Below, piece after piece: positions 41,883 through 49,777 of a stretch of 64,000 nt of DNA. This DNA is from an uncultured Spirochaetota bacterium. GTDB taxonomy: Bacteria > Spirochaetota > UBA4802 > UBA5550. Under the pieces are notes generated by a model, which had not been told where the DNA came from, did no database searches, and saw only the letters and a program-made list of their open reading frames with translations. The translations under genes and the position numbers were made by a program. Each line of letters opens with the position of its first letter. Within the stretch, counting starts at the first letter, position 1. Where the stretch lies: positions 1 to 64,000 of the forward strand of contig CALMRZ010000004.1 of NCBI GenBank assembly GCA_937872225.1, given 5' to 3'.

Positions 41883-42536
41883 TCATGGCGCCGTTGTTTT
41901 TAATCGTGCTTCGTTCACCAGATCATGGGCGAATAAGGGAATATGGATTTTTCTTTTTCCCAGGGCCCGCGCGATTTCATAAATGAAAATGCCCCTTCCG
42001 GCGCCCAGACACCCGCCGTACAGCTGCTCGTTCATTGCATCACTTTCCAGCGTGTCCAGCGACAGGGAGGAAAAGAGGCGGAAACATTTTTCCATGTCCA
42101 GGCGCACGGTCACACCGCAGGAGGGAGAGCCGTCGATGCCGACAATGCCGATGATCGTAAAACCGGATCGTATATAGTCCTTGATCTGCAGCGATACGTG
42201 CCGGGCAATGCTCCGGTATCTCATCCTGGTGTAGAACTGAAACAGGGGAAGCAAAATGAACCTCAGCCAATACAGCGGGGTTCCCCTGATGCCGAAGGAC
42301 AGCCACATGAGCTTTTTGCTGACTCCGCCCCATGCGCATTGCTCTGGACAGGGCATCTGCACGATGCCGTATCCCTGGTGTTTGATATCATCCACAATCG
42401 ATGGGACTATTCCTTCCGTAAAGGCTCCTCCCATATACCGGACGTTTTCATTCAGAAGGCAATGGGAGAGGAAAATGATTTTTCCGCTTCTCCTGTCCTT
42501 CAGTTTTTTATTAAGCAAATCCATTTTCTGTTTCAT
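41883..42536 (-). CDS. DUF523-related cysteine-motif protein
   Basis: 217 residues from ATG 42536, preferred for GGAGGG upstream. The N-terminal region has IIFLSHCLLNENVRYMGGAF (CLLN motif) and QMPCPEQCAWGG, and further on IVGIDGSPSCGV, features of the DUF523 family; a second conserved cysteine is in GGCLGAGRGIF. The centre (LRFILLPLFQFYTRMRYRS) is more hydrophobic than usual. DUF523 members have been linked to thiouracil desulfuration and metabolite-binding roles, but the substrate here is unknown. It follows the hydrolase gene by 58 bases and may be co-transcribed. Confidence 0.8.
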   Translation of the reverse strand: MKQKMDLLNKKLKDRRSGKIIFLSHCLLNENVRYMGGAFTEGIVPSIVDDIKHQGYGIVQMPCPEQCAWGGVSKKLMWLSFGIRGTPLYWLRFILLPLFQFYTRMRYRSIARHVSLQIKDYIRSGFTIIGIVGIDGSPSCGVTVRLDMEKCFRLFSSLSLDTLESDAMNEQLYGGCLGAGRGIFIYEIARALGKRKIHIPLFAHDLVNEARLKTTAP

Positions 42537-42594
42537 TTTTCCCTCCACGTTGTATTTTCGCCGAACACGCATGGTGCGGGTTTACCTGCAGGCT

Positions 42595-43806
42595 CTATCC
42601 GGCCTGATGAAAGAATTCCGGATCCGCTTTGTCATCATTTTCCATTAATGCCGTATGTTCCCGGATCCAGCTGATGATATAGCGGAGAACAAGGGTTGTG
42701 TTTCCGAAACTGACATGGTTTTCTGCATGTTCGGACCGGGTGAATATCCTTCCGGTCAGGGACCTGGTGTTGACCAGTTTTGATATCTGTAGGCCGAAGT
42801 GCCCGGCCGGGATGAAATGATCATGGGTGCTTCCGATGAGCAGGAAGTCCTGGGAAACCAGATGGGATTTTTTTTTCATTGAAAATCGGATTATTTTTTT
42901 GAAATAACCATAGGGATCTTTCGCATCCATGAGAAACATGCCGTGCTCCAGACCCCATCTGGTGTAGGTGTCCTTCTTCATCTTGAGCCGGATAATCCCG
43001 TTTACCAGCACAGACGCCCTAATTGCAAGCAGAGACTTGAGCAGCATCTCCAGAAATTTCCCGCGGCGTGAAACAACCACGTCAAAGAAGTCATACATGA
43101 CGCCCCATGCAATGACCCGCGACACCCGGGGTTCGAATGCGGCTGCCCGCGGGGCAAGATAACCGCCAAGTGAAAGACCGATGAGTGTGATATCGTCAAG
43201 GTTGAAATGATCCAGGACCGCCTTGACCGGTTTTTCCCATTCCGGAATCATGTGGATGCCGTACCGATAGAGCGCTTCGCCCTGTCCGGGGCCTTCAAAT
43301 AAAAAAAGTTCCAGTCCCGCCTCCCGGAAAAAATGCACCAGTGGAACCAGTTCCTCTTTGATGGAATCGTTGCCCAGGTGCATTACCACCACGTTTCTGC
43401 GCTCCCCTGCAGCAGCGGGTCCGGCATGCCATACGGGGAGAAATCCGCCTGCAAAAGGAACTTTTAACTCCTTTATCATGCCGGTTTCGAAATCCTCCCT
43501 GTAGATGTCATGAATGAGGGACAGGTATGTGTCATAGGTCATGGTCTTTCGAGGGTCGTCAGGATGAAGATAGAAGTTGGCGCCCCGGTAATAAGCGGCA
43601 GCGTTCAGTAGCCGGCCCTCTGACCGCGCCTTTTCGGCAAGGCCTATGAATTCCCTTGACCAGTCTTCCAGGGTTTTAATTCTTTTTGATGCTTCCCTGA
43701 TTTCAACCAGGTCGCCGCCATTTACCGAGTAAACGCGGTTGAAGGTGTAATTCATGTTCGGCTCCTCGTGGAAATAGTGGGTTCCGATTCTGAATTCCGG
43801 TTTCAT
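42595..43806 (-). CDS. Alpha/beta hydrolase, FrsA/2,6-dihydropseudooxynicotine-hydrolase-like
   Basis: 403 residues. An N-terminal helical cap domain (about 1-120) precedes an alpha/beta-hydrolase core with VVVMHLGNDSIKEEL, LFLFEGPGQGEALYRYG and the nucleophile elbow ITLIGLSLGGYLAPRAAAF (Ser). The Asp and His appear in LLIGSTHDHFIP and EHAENHV. This layout is that of the FrsA/esterase and 2,6-dihydropseudooxynicotine hydrolase group (C-C bond or ester cleavage). The ATG has AAAGGAG upstream. The promoter carries a perfect MarR-type operator, so its substrate may be the inducer. Confidence 0.88.
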   Translation of the reverse strand: MKPEFRIGTHYFHEEPNMNYTFNRVYSVNGGDLVEIREASKRIKTLEDWSREFIGLAEKARSEGRLLNAAAYYRGANFYLHPDDPRKTMTYDTYLSLIHDIYREDFETGMIKELKVPFAGGFLPVWHAGPAAAGERRNVVVMHLGNDSIKEELVPLVHFFREAGLELFLFEGPGQGEALYRYGIHMIPEWEKPVKAVLDHFNLDDITLIGLSLGGYLAPRAAAFEPRVSRVIAWGVMYDFFDVVVSRRGKFLEMLLKSLLAIRASVLVNGIIRLKMKKDTYTRWGLEHGMFLMDAKDPYGYFKKIIRFSMKKKSHLVSQDFLLIGSTHDHFIPAGHFGLQISKLVNTRSLTGRIFTRSEHAENHVSFGNTTLVLRYIISWIREHTALMENDDKADPEFFHQAG

Positions 43807-43826
43807 GGATGGTTCTCCTTTTGATA

Positions 43827-43848
43827 ATTATAGTTTAGCTACTAAACT
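43827..43848 (-). promoter_or_regulatory. MarR operator in the hydrolase promoter
   Basis: AGTTTAG-CTA-CTAAACT (43832-43848) is a perfect 17-bp inverted repeat, located between a -10 (TATAAT on the minus strand, plus 43827-43832) and a weak -35. Bound repressor would block RNA polymerase at the hydrolase gene. Confidence 0.8.
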
Positions 43849-43862
43849 GAAATATAAAAAAA

Positions 43863-44336
43863 TTATTTCTCTCCGATTGCCAGGTATTTATCAACATGAC
43901 CTTCGATTTTCGACAGTATCCTTTTAAACTGCTCAACCTCTTCGACTGAAACATTGCCGATATGCTTTACAAAATCATCGTCAACAGCATTGTGGAGCCT
44001 GGCATGGGCCTCGAAGGCTTTTCGTCCTTTCTGTGTCAGGGAAATGATCTTCTCTTTGCCGAAATCTTCATTTCTTATTTTTTTGACATACCCTTTTTCT
44101 TCAATCCTGGCGATAAGCTGGGATACCGCTCCCTTGGTGACTCCGAAAATGGCGCATAACTCGGTGACCGTTTTCCCATTGTTTTTGCCAATCTCGTCAA
44201 TTGTATGTATTTCGCCCGGGTAAAGTAAATCGCCTGTTCCGAAATCAATGGGCCTCTTGACAAGTTTGTTAAACTTGTTCATGAGACGCAAAAAATCATT
44301 CATCATATCACGGACGATTCTTTTTTCAATAGCCAT
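43863..44336 (-). CDS. MarR-family transcriptional regulator
   Basis: 157 residues. The winged helix has TIDEIGKNNGKTVTELCAIF, VTKGAVSQLIARIEEKGYVKKI (recognition helix) and the wing RNEDFGKEKIISLTQKGRKAF. The C-terminal helices are for dimerisation. The gene lies upstream of the hydrolase gene in the same direction, 56 bases apart. Its own start is 7 bases from an imperfect copy of the operator found before the hydrolase, indicating autorepression. No ribosome-binding site is visible, so the mRNA may be leaderless. The effector is unknown but could be a hydrolase substrate such as an aromatic or lipid-like compound. Confidence 0.93.
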   Translation of the reverse strand: MAIEKRIVRDMMNDFLRLMNKFNKLVKRPIDFGTGDLLYPGEIHTIDEIGKNNGKTVTELCAIFGVTKGAVSQLIARIEEKGYVKKIRNEDFGKEKIISLTQKGRKAFEAHARLHNAVDDDFVKHIGNVSVEEVEQFKRILSKIEGHVDKYLAIGEK

Positions 44337-44342
44337 GAATAC

Positions 44343-44371
44343 AGTATAGCTACTAAACTGAAAATCGTCAA
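44343..44371 (-). promoter_or_regulatory. marR promoter overlapped by second MarR operator
   Basis: On the minus strand: TTGACG (plus 44366-44371), 17 bases, TATACT (plus 44343-44348). The imperfect copy AGTATAG-CTA-CTAAACT (44343-44359) covers the -10 and spacer. The predicted transcription start falls at the ATG. Confidence 0.78.
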
Positions 44372-44509
44372 TAGTGATTATAAAAAAAACATCGATTCAT
44401 AGGTATTTTTTCAGGATTGACAGACGGCAGGCAGGGAGGCGTCATGAATGTTGCTGTCCACAGTTCGGTAACTTTTTGAGTAAAATCCGTAACAATGGGC
44501 GATGTGCGG

Positions 44510-44546
44510 AAAACAAAACCGGCGTTCGGATTTCTCTTCACGCCGG
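44510..44546 (-). terminator. Terminator of the OmpA-like gene
   Basis: On the minus strand, CCGGCGT (plus 44540-44546 complement) pairs with ACGCCGG across a 14-base loop and is followed by TTTTGTTTT (plus 44510-44518). Confidence 0.65.
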
Positions 44547-44600
44547 CTCACAATGCATATGGGTATGTACGTTCAGGATATCTACATGACAATCAGCGCA

Positions 44601-45068
44601 TCACTTCGCTACAATCCTGAAGGAAACGCGGCGCTGACACGCGCCCATTTTGCCGCATTTGCCGCTCATCATCGTTCCGGCCACGCCTTTCTGGGTCAGC
44701 TTGGGGTCCCTGACTCCCTTCTGTATAAGCCGGTCATACACCATTTTCGCGCGGGCGGCGCTCAGCTTGTAGTTGTCGGCCGATGTGATTCCGCCTTCCG
44801 CATCGGAATGGCCGGTCACTTGGAGGACCCATCCGCCGGGAACACGGGGAAGTACTTCTTTAACGACAGGGATTGCCATGGTGAGCTTGAGGTCCCAGGT
44901 CGCGTTCGAGGATTCTTTGCCTGAAGGAAATCCGGTAATGGTAACAGTCGAGAGTTTTGTGTTGAGTTCGTCCACGACCTTGTTGCCGGTCGGCTTTATG
45001 TTTTCCCCGCCGCAGGACACAAGGGCTACTACCGATAAAGCGATTAAAACAAACAATGCTTTTTTCAT
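44601..45068 (-). CDS. OmpA-family lipoprotein
   Basis: 155 residues. It starts with a lipoprotein signal (MKKALFVLIALSVVALVSCG, cysteine 19). The OmpA-C peptidoglycan-binding core follows: LQVTGHSDAEGG, YKLSAARAKMVYDRLIQKGV and ACQRRVSFRIV. The normal NXXLSXXRA motif reads NYKLSAARA. It is expected to bind peptidoglycan from the outer or inner membrane, like Pal. It stands alone with a clear terminator. Confidence 0.9.
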   Translation of the reverse strand: MKKALFVLIALSVVALVSCGGENIKPTGNKVVDELNTKLSTVTITGFPSGKESSNATWDLKLTMAIPVVKEVLPRVPGGWVLQVTGHSDAEGGITSADNYKLSAARAKMVYDRLIQKGVRDPKLTQKGVAGTMMSGKCGKMGACQRRVSFRIVAK

Positions 45069-45280
45069 GGCTGATACTCCTTTTGTTATTGTTTAATTCA
45101 TATATTGTTTTTCCATCACGCGATGGAAATAAAACAACGAAGAACGATGATACTATCCCTGAAAAGGTATGTCAACAAGTTAACATATTTATATGAACAA
45201 AAACACTTGATATGGATTATTTGGATCGTTTAACGGTCACATGTTCGAAAATTTTACAGAGAACCGGGATTTGCTCTATA

Positions 45281-45317
45281 AAAAATAAGGCGAGAAAATA
45301 AATCTCGCCTTATTTTT
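45281..45317. terminator. Bidirectional Rho-independent terminator after nrfA
   Basis: A 15-bp perfect stem, AAAAATAAGGCGAGA (45281-45295) / TCTCGCCTTATTTTT (45303-45317), with A/T runs on both sides, 8 bases beyond the nrfA stop. It can end transcription of nrfHA on the minus strand and of anything arriving from the left. Confidence 0.9.
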
Positions 45318-45324
45318 TATTTAT

Positions 45325-46794
45325 TTAATACCCCTTTGCCCCTTCAGGCGTAAAAATGTTTTCAATATCGAAGGGGTCCCTGAACATCTGGTCGCGTCTG
45401 AAGCCAAGCTTCTTTTCGCCCCGGTTGTTAAGATAATTTGCCAGCTGGATGTTGATCGGGTCCGGCGCCTCGGCGCCGGCCTTTGCCAGGAGCTGACGCA
45501 GCAGGGCCTCCGCCTTGAAGGAAAAGGCTATGGCGTCGCCCAGGACGCGCCCGGCCTCGGGTGGATTGTGGAAGCCGCAGGAGTTCTCCGCGCCGATGAA
45601 GACGAGCCGCAGAAACGCCTGCATGTAGAAATTTTTAGCCTTCCGGTAGAGAGCCTGGTCGATGGCCCTGCCCGCGTCGCGCTGCGCGTGGACCAGTTCG
45701 AAGAGCTTCGCCACCGCAGCGGTCGCGAAGCCGGCGCGGTTCTGCAGTGAGACCGTGCGGTCCTGGATCGCGAAGACCTGGTCCCTGAGCCACGACGCTG
45801 ACTCGGTATGGCACTGCGAGCAGGCCCGCATGTCCGCCTTGAGGGGGCTCGTCACGTTGTGGTCGGAAATCTTGTAGGAGCCGCTGCGCCTGTAGGGCAT
45901 GTGGCAGTCGGCGCAGGCCACGCCGGCCTTCCAGTGGACGCTGTCCCGGCTGTAGAATTCGAACTCGGGGTGCCGGATATAGGGCATGGCGAATCCGGTC
46001 ACTTTCTGCTTCCATTCAAGGCGCTGATAATCGGTGAGCAGGTCCTTGATGATGGTTTCAATGGAGATATCGCCCCATTTCCCGCCGGTCCATGGCGTCA
46101 TGACGTCTCCGGACACCTTCATCTCCTGGTTGCGCGGCACGAAATAGGTTATATGGCACTGGGCGCAGGCCATGACGCGGGCCTCCTGCCGTGAAAGGTC
46201 TTTTTTGCCGATCATCTCGAGGCCCCGCGTTATGTGGGGCTTGTTGGTGGTAAGTCCCATGTCGCTGTTCTTGTGGCAGTCGATGCAGGAGGGGCCGGTT
46301 TCGCGCATTTTTTTCGGCAGCATGTCAAGGGCGTCCTTGAACTTCGCGGTCAGGTACTTCATGCCGTGCTTTTCGGTGAAGGTCTTATGATAGGGAGATT
46401 TGCACGCCAGGCACACGCCGCCCGGCTTTACCCGGGACGGATCGATTTCGATCTGGTCAATGACCGCGTAGTAATGTCCCCGCGGCTCGTTGTATTCCAC
46501 GCCGAAGCCCCAGCCGTTGTAGAGGAGGGCGGAAAAGGGGAATTCGCTCAGTTTATCGTAAATGACCTTATCGGTGTCCCATCCCCGCTTATACCTGGAT
46601 TTGTCCGTCGGTTTGGGCTCCCTGGTCTTGAGCCAGGATTCATATTCAAGGGGATATACCTTTCCCCATTCCTCGGGGTCAAATTCGCCGTCTTTTATAA
46701 GACCGGCCGTGATGGGCTGCGGCTTGGGCGAGCATCCCGCCAGCAGAGAAATGAAAAGACCGAAGGCGACAATCAGTATGCCGTACTGTTTCAT
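45325..46794 (-). CDS. nrfA: Ammonia-forming cytochrome c nitrite reductase NrfA (c552)
   Basis: 489 residues. NrfA reduces nitrite (and NO, hydroxylamine) to ammonia with six electrons outside the cytoplasmic membrane. Haem motifs: the catalytic CX2CK haem, CLACK in GGVCLACKSPYHK (near residue 126), and four CXXCH motifs, CIDCH, CAQCH, CADCH and CSQCH, for five haems in total. The signal ends in the lipobox-like LISLLAGCS, so it may be membrane-anchored. YYAVIDQIEIDPSR and the GLTTNKPHI segment fit NrfA. AGGAGA precedes the ATG, and nrfH ends 9 bases upstream. Confidence 0.97.
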   Translation of the reverse strand: MKQYGILIVAFGLFISLLAGCSPKPQPITAGLIKDGEFDPEEWGKVYPLEYESWLKTREPKPTDKSRYKRGWDTDKVIYDKLSEFPFSALLYNGWGFGVEYNEPRGHYYAVIDQIEIDPSRVKPGGVCLACKSPYHKTFTEKHGMKYLTAKFKDALDMLPKKMRETGPSCIDCHKNSDMGLTTNKPHITRGLEMIGKKDLSRQEARVMACAQCHITYFVPRNQEMKVSGDVMTPWTGGKWGDISIETIIKDLLTDYQRLEWKQKVTGFAMPYIRHPEFEFYSRDSVHWKAGVACADCHMPYRRSGSYKISDHNVTSPLKADMRACSQCHTESASWLRDQVFAIQDRTVSLQNRAGFATAAVAKLFELVHAQRDAGRAIDQALYRKAKNFYMQAFLRLVFIGAENSCGFHNPPEAGRVLGDAIAFSFKAEALLRQLLAKAGAEAPDPINIQLANYLNNRGEKKLGFRRDQMFRDPFDIENIFTPEGAKGY

Positions 46795-46803
46795 GGTATT
46801 CTC

Positions 46804-47262
46804 CTACCTGATCTCTGAATAGCTGAATTCGTTCAGTTTATGATTGATCCGGCGGTGGCAGGACCAGCAGTCCTGGCCGTCGGTGGCGATGCGCGAGACC
46901 ATTTCTCCGTGACACCGCACGCAGTTGGCCTTGATCACTTTTTTCGCGTGGCCGGTGGCGGTGATGTAATCGGGATAAACGCCGCTGAAGAATGAAACAA
47001 CGTCCTTGCCGCCGTCGATCCCCTTCCAAATGAGATGGCTGATTTCGTTGTCGTTGGGCAGGTGGCAGTCGACGCACCTGATGGCGCGGTGGACACCGGT
47101 AAGGAACCAGGCTTCGTACTGGTCGTTCATGGGGTGACAGGCGTTGCAGAAGGCAGGCTTCGATGTCTGGTCGAGGATGCCGTGGGGGACAAAGGCTATG
47201 ACGGCGAGGAGAACCAGCGCTCCCGCGCCGATGAGGTACTTTTTCAACGTCATCTGTATCAT
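46804..47262 (-). CDS. nrfH: Cytochrome c nitrite reductase small subunit NrfH
   Basis: 152 residues from ATG 47262 (GGGGTGG upstream; a longer frame to 47355 lacks such a site). NrfH is the NapC/NirT-type quinol dehydrogenase passing electrons to NrfA. A single N-terminal membrane helix (YLIGAGALVLLAVIAFVPHG) is followed by four CXXCH haem sites: CNACH, CVDCH, CVRCH and CWSCH. It is the first gene of nrfH-nrfA, divergent from the ferredoxin gene with a shared regulatory region. Confidence 0.96.
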   Translation of the reverse strand: MIQMTLKKYLIGAGALVLLAVIAFVPHGILDQTSKPAFCNACHPMNDQYEAWFLTGVHRAIRCVDCHLPNDNEISHLIWKGIDGGKDVVSFFSGVYPDYITATGHAKKVIKANCVRCHGEMVSRIATDGQDCWSCHRRINHKLNEFSYSEIR

Positions 47263-47623
47263 CTGTCCACCCCGATGGTGATGATTGCGGCAGGAGGATA
47301 ACTGTCTGCTTTTCTGCCGGTCTGACCTGAAGCGTTTTTTAATAGGATATAGCACTGCTGCAGGAAGTAAAGAAATTTTTTATTGTCGCTCCTTTTTTCA
47401 CGCCGGTTTTCATAAGCAGATAATTTTATCGCATCTCCTTGACCTGGGTCAATGCAGCGGGCGCAGGGATGTGTTATATTTTCATTATCAATTGAATCAC
47501 CGGGGCCCCATATACCGGGCCTCACATCACCCCGCGGAGGGGGGCAACCCCCTCCCATCCCCCTCCTAAAATGGAGATTGTTATCGGGGCACAGGTGAAT
47601 GATTTGTTGTAATGGAGGATATT
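47263..47623. promoter_or_regulatory. nrfH/ferredoxin divergent regulatory region with TTGAC-CTGG-GTCAA box
   Basis: The 361-base gap holds a perfect palindrome TTGAC-CTGG-GTCAA at 47439-47452, flanked as at 38471 (C before, TG after). On the plus strand TATATT (47475-47480) begins 29.5 bp from its centre, the exact class II (-41.5) activator spacing for the ferredoxin gene. Towards nrfH no consensus -10 is at the same distance (CTTATG at best). The rest contains no open frame. Confidence 0.75.
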
Positions 47624-48490
47624 ATGAAGCGGAGCATCATAACAATAGACGAAGACAAGTGCAACGGCTGCGGCCTCTGCGTGCCGGACTGCCCGGAGGG
47701 AGCGCTCCAGGTCATAGACGGCAAGGTGCGCCTGGTGAGCGACCTCTTCTGCGACGGCCTCGGCGCCTGTCTTAAGACCTGTCCCGAGGGGGCCCTTACC
47801 GTGGAAGATCGCGAGGCGGAGCCCTACAGCGAGCGGAAGGTCATGGAGAACGTGGTGAAACACGGGACCAACGTGATCAAGGCGCACCTGCATCATTTGA
47901 AGGAGCATGGCGAGATGATATATTTCAGTGAGGCGGTGGAATATCTCAGGGAGAAAGGCATCCCGGTGCCGCACCATGAAGAGGCGGCGCCTGCCGGAGA
48001 ACCCTGCGGCTGCCCCGGTTCGGCGGCCATGGACATGAGGAATAAAAGCGCGGCCAGGAAACCCGCCGGCGGCGCACCGGTTTCGGTGGAGTCGGAGCTC
48101 CGCCAGTGGCCGGTGCAGCTGAAACTCCTGAACCCGGCAGCTCCTTGTTTCGACGGCGCGGACCTGCTCCTGGCGGCAGACTGTGTCCCCTTTGCGTATG
48201 GCAATTTCCACCGGGACCTCTTATTTAACAGGATCGTAATCATGTTCTGCCCCAAGCTGGACCCATACATCGAAGAATACATTGACAAGGTTGCGGCGAT
48301 CTTTTCAATGCATGAAATCAGGTCGATAACCGTGGCCCGGATGGAAGTGCCCTGCTGCGGCGGCATCAACGTGGTGCTCGAGCGGGCGATGGCAAAGGCC
48401 GGGAAAAGCATCCCGGTCCGGGAAACGGTATTAGGTATCAGGGGAGACATACTACATGAGGATCCATTACCTGCAGCACGTGCCCTTTGA
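47624..48490 (+). CDS. Two-cluster [4Fe-4S] ferredoxin-like protein (FrdX-like)
   Basis: 288 residues from ATG 47624, chosen because GGAGG precedes it (an ATG at 47612 is upstream). Two clusters are formed by CNGCGLCVPDCPEGAL and by the second set CDGLGACLKTCPEGAL. The long C-terminal part has PCGCPG, CFDGADLLLAADCVPFAYGNFH and VARMEVPCCGGIN. This architecture is seen in the ferredoxin encoded with hybrid cluster protein (often called FrdX) in anaerobes under HcpR control. A redox or Fe-S-centred role in NO/hydroxylamine response is inferred. It overlaps the amidotransferase gene by 35 bases. Confidence 0.85.
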   Translation: MKRSIITIDEDKCNGCGLCVPDCPEGALQVIDGKVRLVSDLFCDGLGACLKTCPEGALTVEDREAEPYSERKVMENVVKHGTNVIKAHLHHLKEHGEMIYFSEAVEYLREKGIPVPHHEEAAPAGEPCGCPGSAAMDMRNKSAARKPAGGAPVSVESELRQWPVQLKLLNPAAPCFDGADLLLAADCVPFAYGNFHRDLLFNRIVIMFCPKLDPYIEEYIDKVAAIFSMHEIRSITVARMEVPCCGGINVVLERAMAKAGKSIPVRETVLGIRGDILHEDPLPAARAL

Positions 48491-49145
48491 GGGTCCGGCA
48501 TATCTTGAAACTATAGCGCGTGCAGGCGGCGCGTCCATTGCCGGCACCAGGCTCTACGAAGGTGAGGCGCTGCCGGCGCCTTCTGGTTTTGACCTGCTGG
48601 CGGTCATGGGAGGCCCCATGGGTGTCCATGACGAAAGGATCTATCCGTGGCTTGCCGGTGAAAAGAGGGCCATCGGAGAGGCGATCGAAGCCGGTAAGAT
48701 TGTTATCGGTATCTGCCTGGGAGCCCAGCTCATTGCGGACGTCATGGGCGCGTCAGTCCATAAGAACGAATACCGCGAGATCGGGTGGTTCCCGGTAACA
48801 AGAAGCAGCGATGCCCTTTCGACCGGTATCGACCGCCTGTTCCCGGAGCGGTTCCAAGCGTTTCACTGGCACGGCGATACCTTTGATATACCCAATGGCG
48901 CAGTGCGCCTGGGTGAAAGCGAAGCCTGCAGGAACCAGGGCTTCGTGTATGATGAACGGATCGTGGCCCTGCAGTTTCACCTTGAGGCGACCCCGAAAAG
49001 CGTCAGGGCGCTCCTGGATAACTGCCGGGACGAGCTGGATGGGAGCAGGTTTGTCCAAAGCGAGAAGGATATTGCGAATGATACGCATTTTGCTGAATGC
49101 AATGGATTGTTCACGCATATAATGAAGGCTCTGGGTGTATTGTAA
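48456..49145 (+). CDS. Class I glutamine amidotransferase (GMP-synthase-like)
   Basis: 229 residues. The type 1 amidotransferase fold shows FDLLAVMGGPMGVHDERIY, the nucleophile elbow GICLGAQLIADVMGA (Cys) and the catalytic His-Glu in VALQFHLEATP. Such stand-alone members supply ammonia from glutamine or hydrolyse gamma-glutamyl compounds; the target is unknown. The start overlaps the ferredoxin gene by 35 bases, so the two are co-translated. The C-terminal end (DGSRFVQSEKDI) matches the same family of stand-alone proteins. Confidence 0.9.
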   Translation: MRIHYLQHVPFEGPAYLETIARAGGASIAGTRLYEGEALPAPSGFDLLAVMGGPMGVHDERIYPWLAGEKRAIGEAIEAGKIVIGICLGAQLIADVMGASVHKNEYREIGWFPVTRSSDALSTGIDRLFPERFQAFHWHGDTFDIPNGAVRLGESEACRNQGFVYDERIVALQFHLEATPKSVRALLDNCRDELDGSRFVQSEKDIANDTHFAECNGLFTHIMKALGVL

Positions 49146-49202
49146 CCGATTGTTATCGGTAAAGAGACAGTATATAGCTGGTTTAGACCGATTGTTATCG
49201 GT
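49145..49202. repeat. Two copies of the palindrome ACCGAT-TGTT-ATCGGT
   Basis: Identical 16-base palindromes at 49145-49160 and 49187-49202, 42 bases apart; a partial copy (ACCGTTATCGG) is at 49251-49261. They start at the amidotransferase stop codon. Confidence 0.75.
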
Positions 49203-49217
49203 GTTTTCTTGAAAATC

Positions 49218-49292
49218 GGGGTCAGAGTAAGTATTGATTTTACATGGGTTACCGTTATCGGCATTAACTCATATCTCTGGTGTCAGAGTAAA
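49218..49292 (+). repeat. GGGGTCAGAGTAA-type repeats
   Basis: GGGGTCAGAGTAA (49218-49230) and TGTCAGAGTAAA (49281-49292) resemble the pair GGGGTCAGAGCAAA at 51906-51938. The second copy directly precedes the YgbA start. Confidence 0.6.
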
Positions 49293-49296
49293 TCAG

Positions 49297-49665
49297 ATGG
49301 ATAAAAAAAACGACAAAACCGCAAAAATGATCAGTGACTCGGAAGTGCTGGCGGAATTTATCAATATATATTGTTCCGATAAGCACAGCGGCATGGATAA
49401 GGCCCCGGTCGTTTCCGGCGGCGCGGTCGGCGACTGCCTCGCATCGGTCAATTTGTCATATTGTGATGAATGCCGCAAACTCCTCCTCCATGCCGTGTCC
49501 AAGCGCGTTCTCTGTCCCTATGATCCGAAACCTTCATGCAAGAAGTGCCCGACCCATTGCTATGGCCGGGGATACCGGGAGAGGATACAGGAAGTAATGC
49601 GCTATTCCGGTATGCGGCTCATTAAAAAGGGCCGTTTCGGCCTTATTAAAAAATATTTCTCCTGA
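49297..49665 (+). CDS. ygbA: YgbA-family protein (nitrous-oxide/NO-stimulated promoter family)
   Basis: 122 residues from ATG 49297. Conserved features match the YgbA/nitrous-oxide-stimulated-promoter family: EFINIYC near the start, a first cysteine pair YCDECRKLL, then CPYDPKPSCKKCPTHCYG and the ending REVMRYSG-like RERIQEVMRYSGMRLIKK. In enterobacteria ygbA is induced by NO through NsrR. Here it is preceded by repeats and no TTGAC-N4-GTCAA box was seen, but it lies in the same neighbourhood as nrfHA. Its cysteines suggest metal or Fe-S binding. Confidence 0.9.
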   Translation: MDKKNDKTAKMISDSEVLAEFINIYCSDKHSGMDKAPVVSGGAVGDCLASVNLSYCDECRKLLLHAVSKRVLCPYDPKPSCKKCPTHCYGRGYRERIQEVMRYSGMRLIKKGRFGLIKKYFS

Positions 49666-49777
49666 TCCTATCTGAAAATGGTTGCATAATCGGGCGGCTG
49701 TTTCCGGGATTGATCCCATGCCCCGTCATGGCGGCTGGTGCAGTCATGAAAAAACGGCGCAAAGTTTGAGGAATCAT

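Noticed and set aside
41014-44336. One certain four-gene operon marR-hydrolase-DUF523-plsC.
   Set aside because: The 149-base gap before plsC is long enough for a separate promoter, so only marR and the hydrolase are firmly tied, by shared operators.
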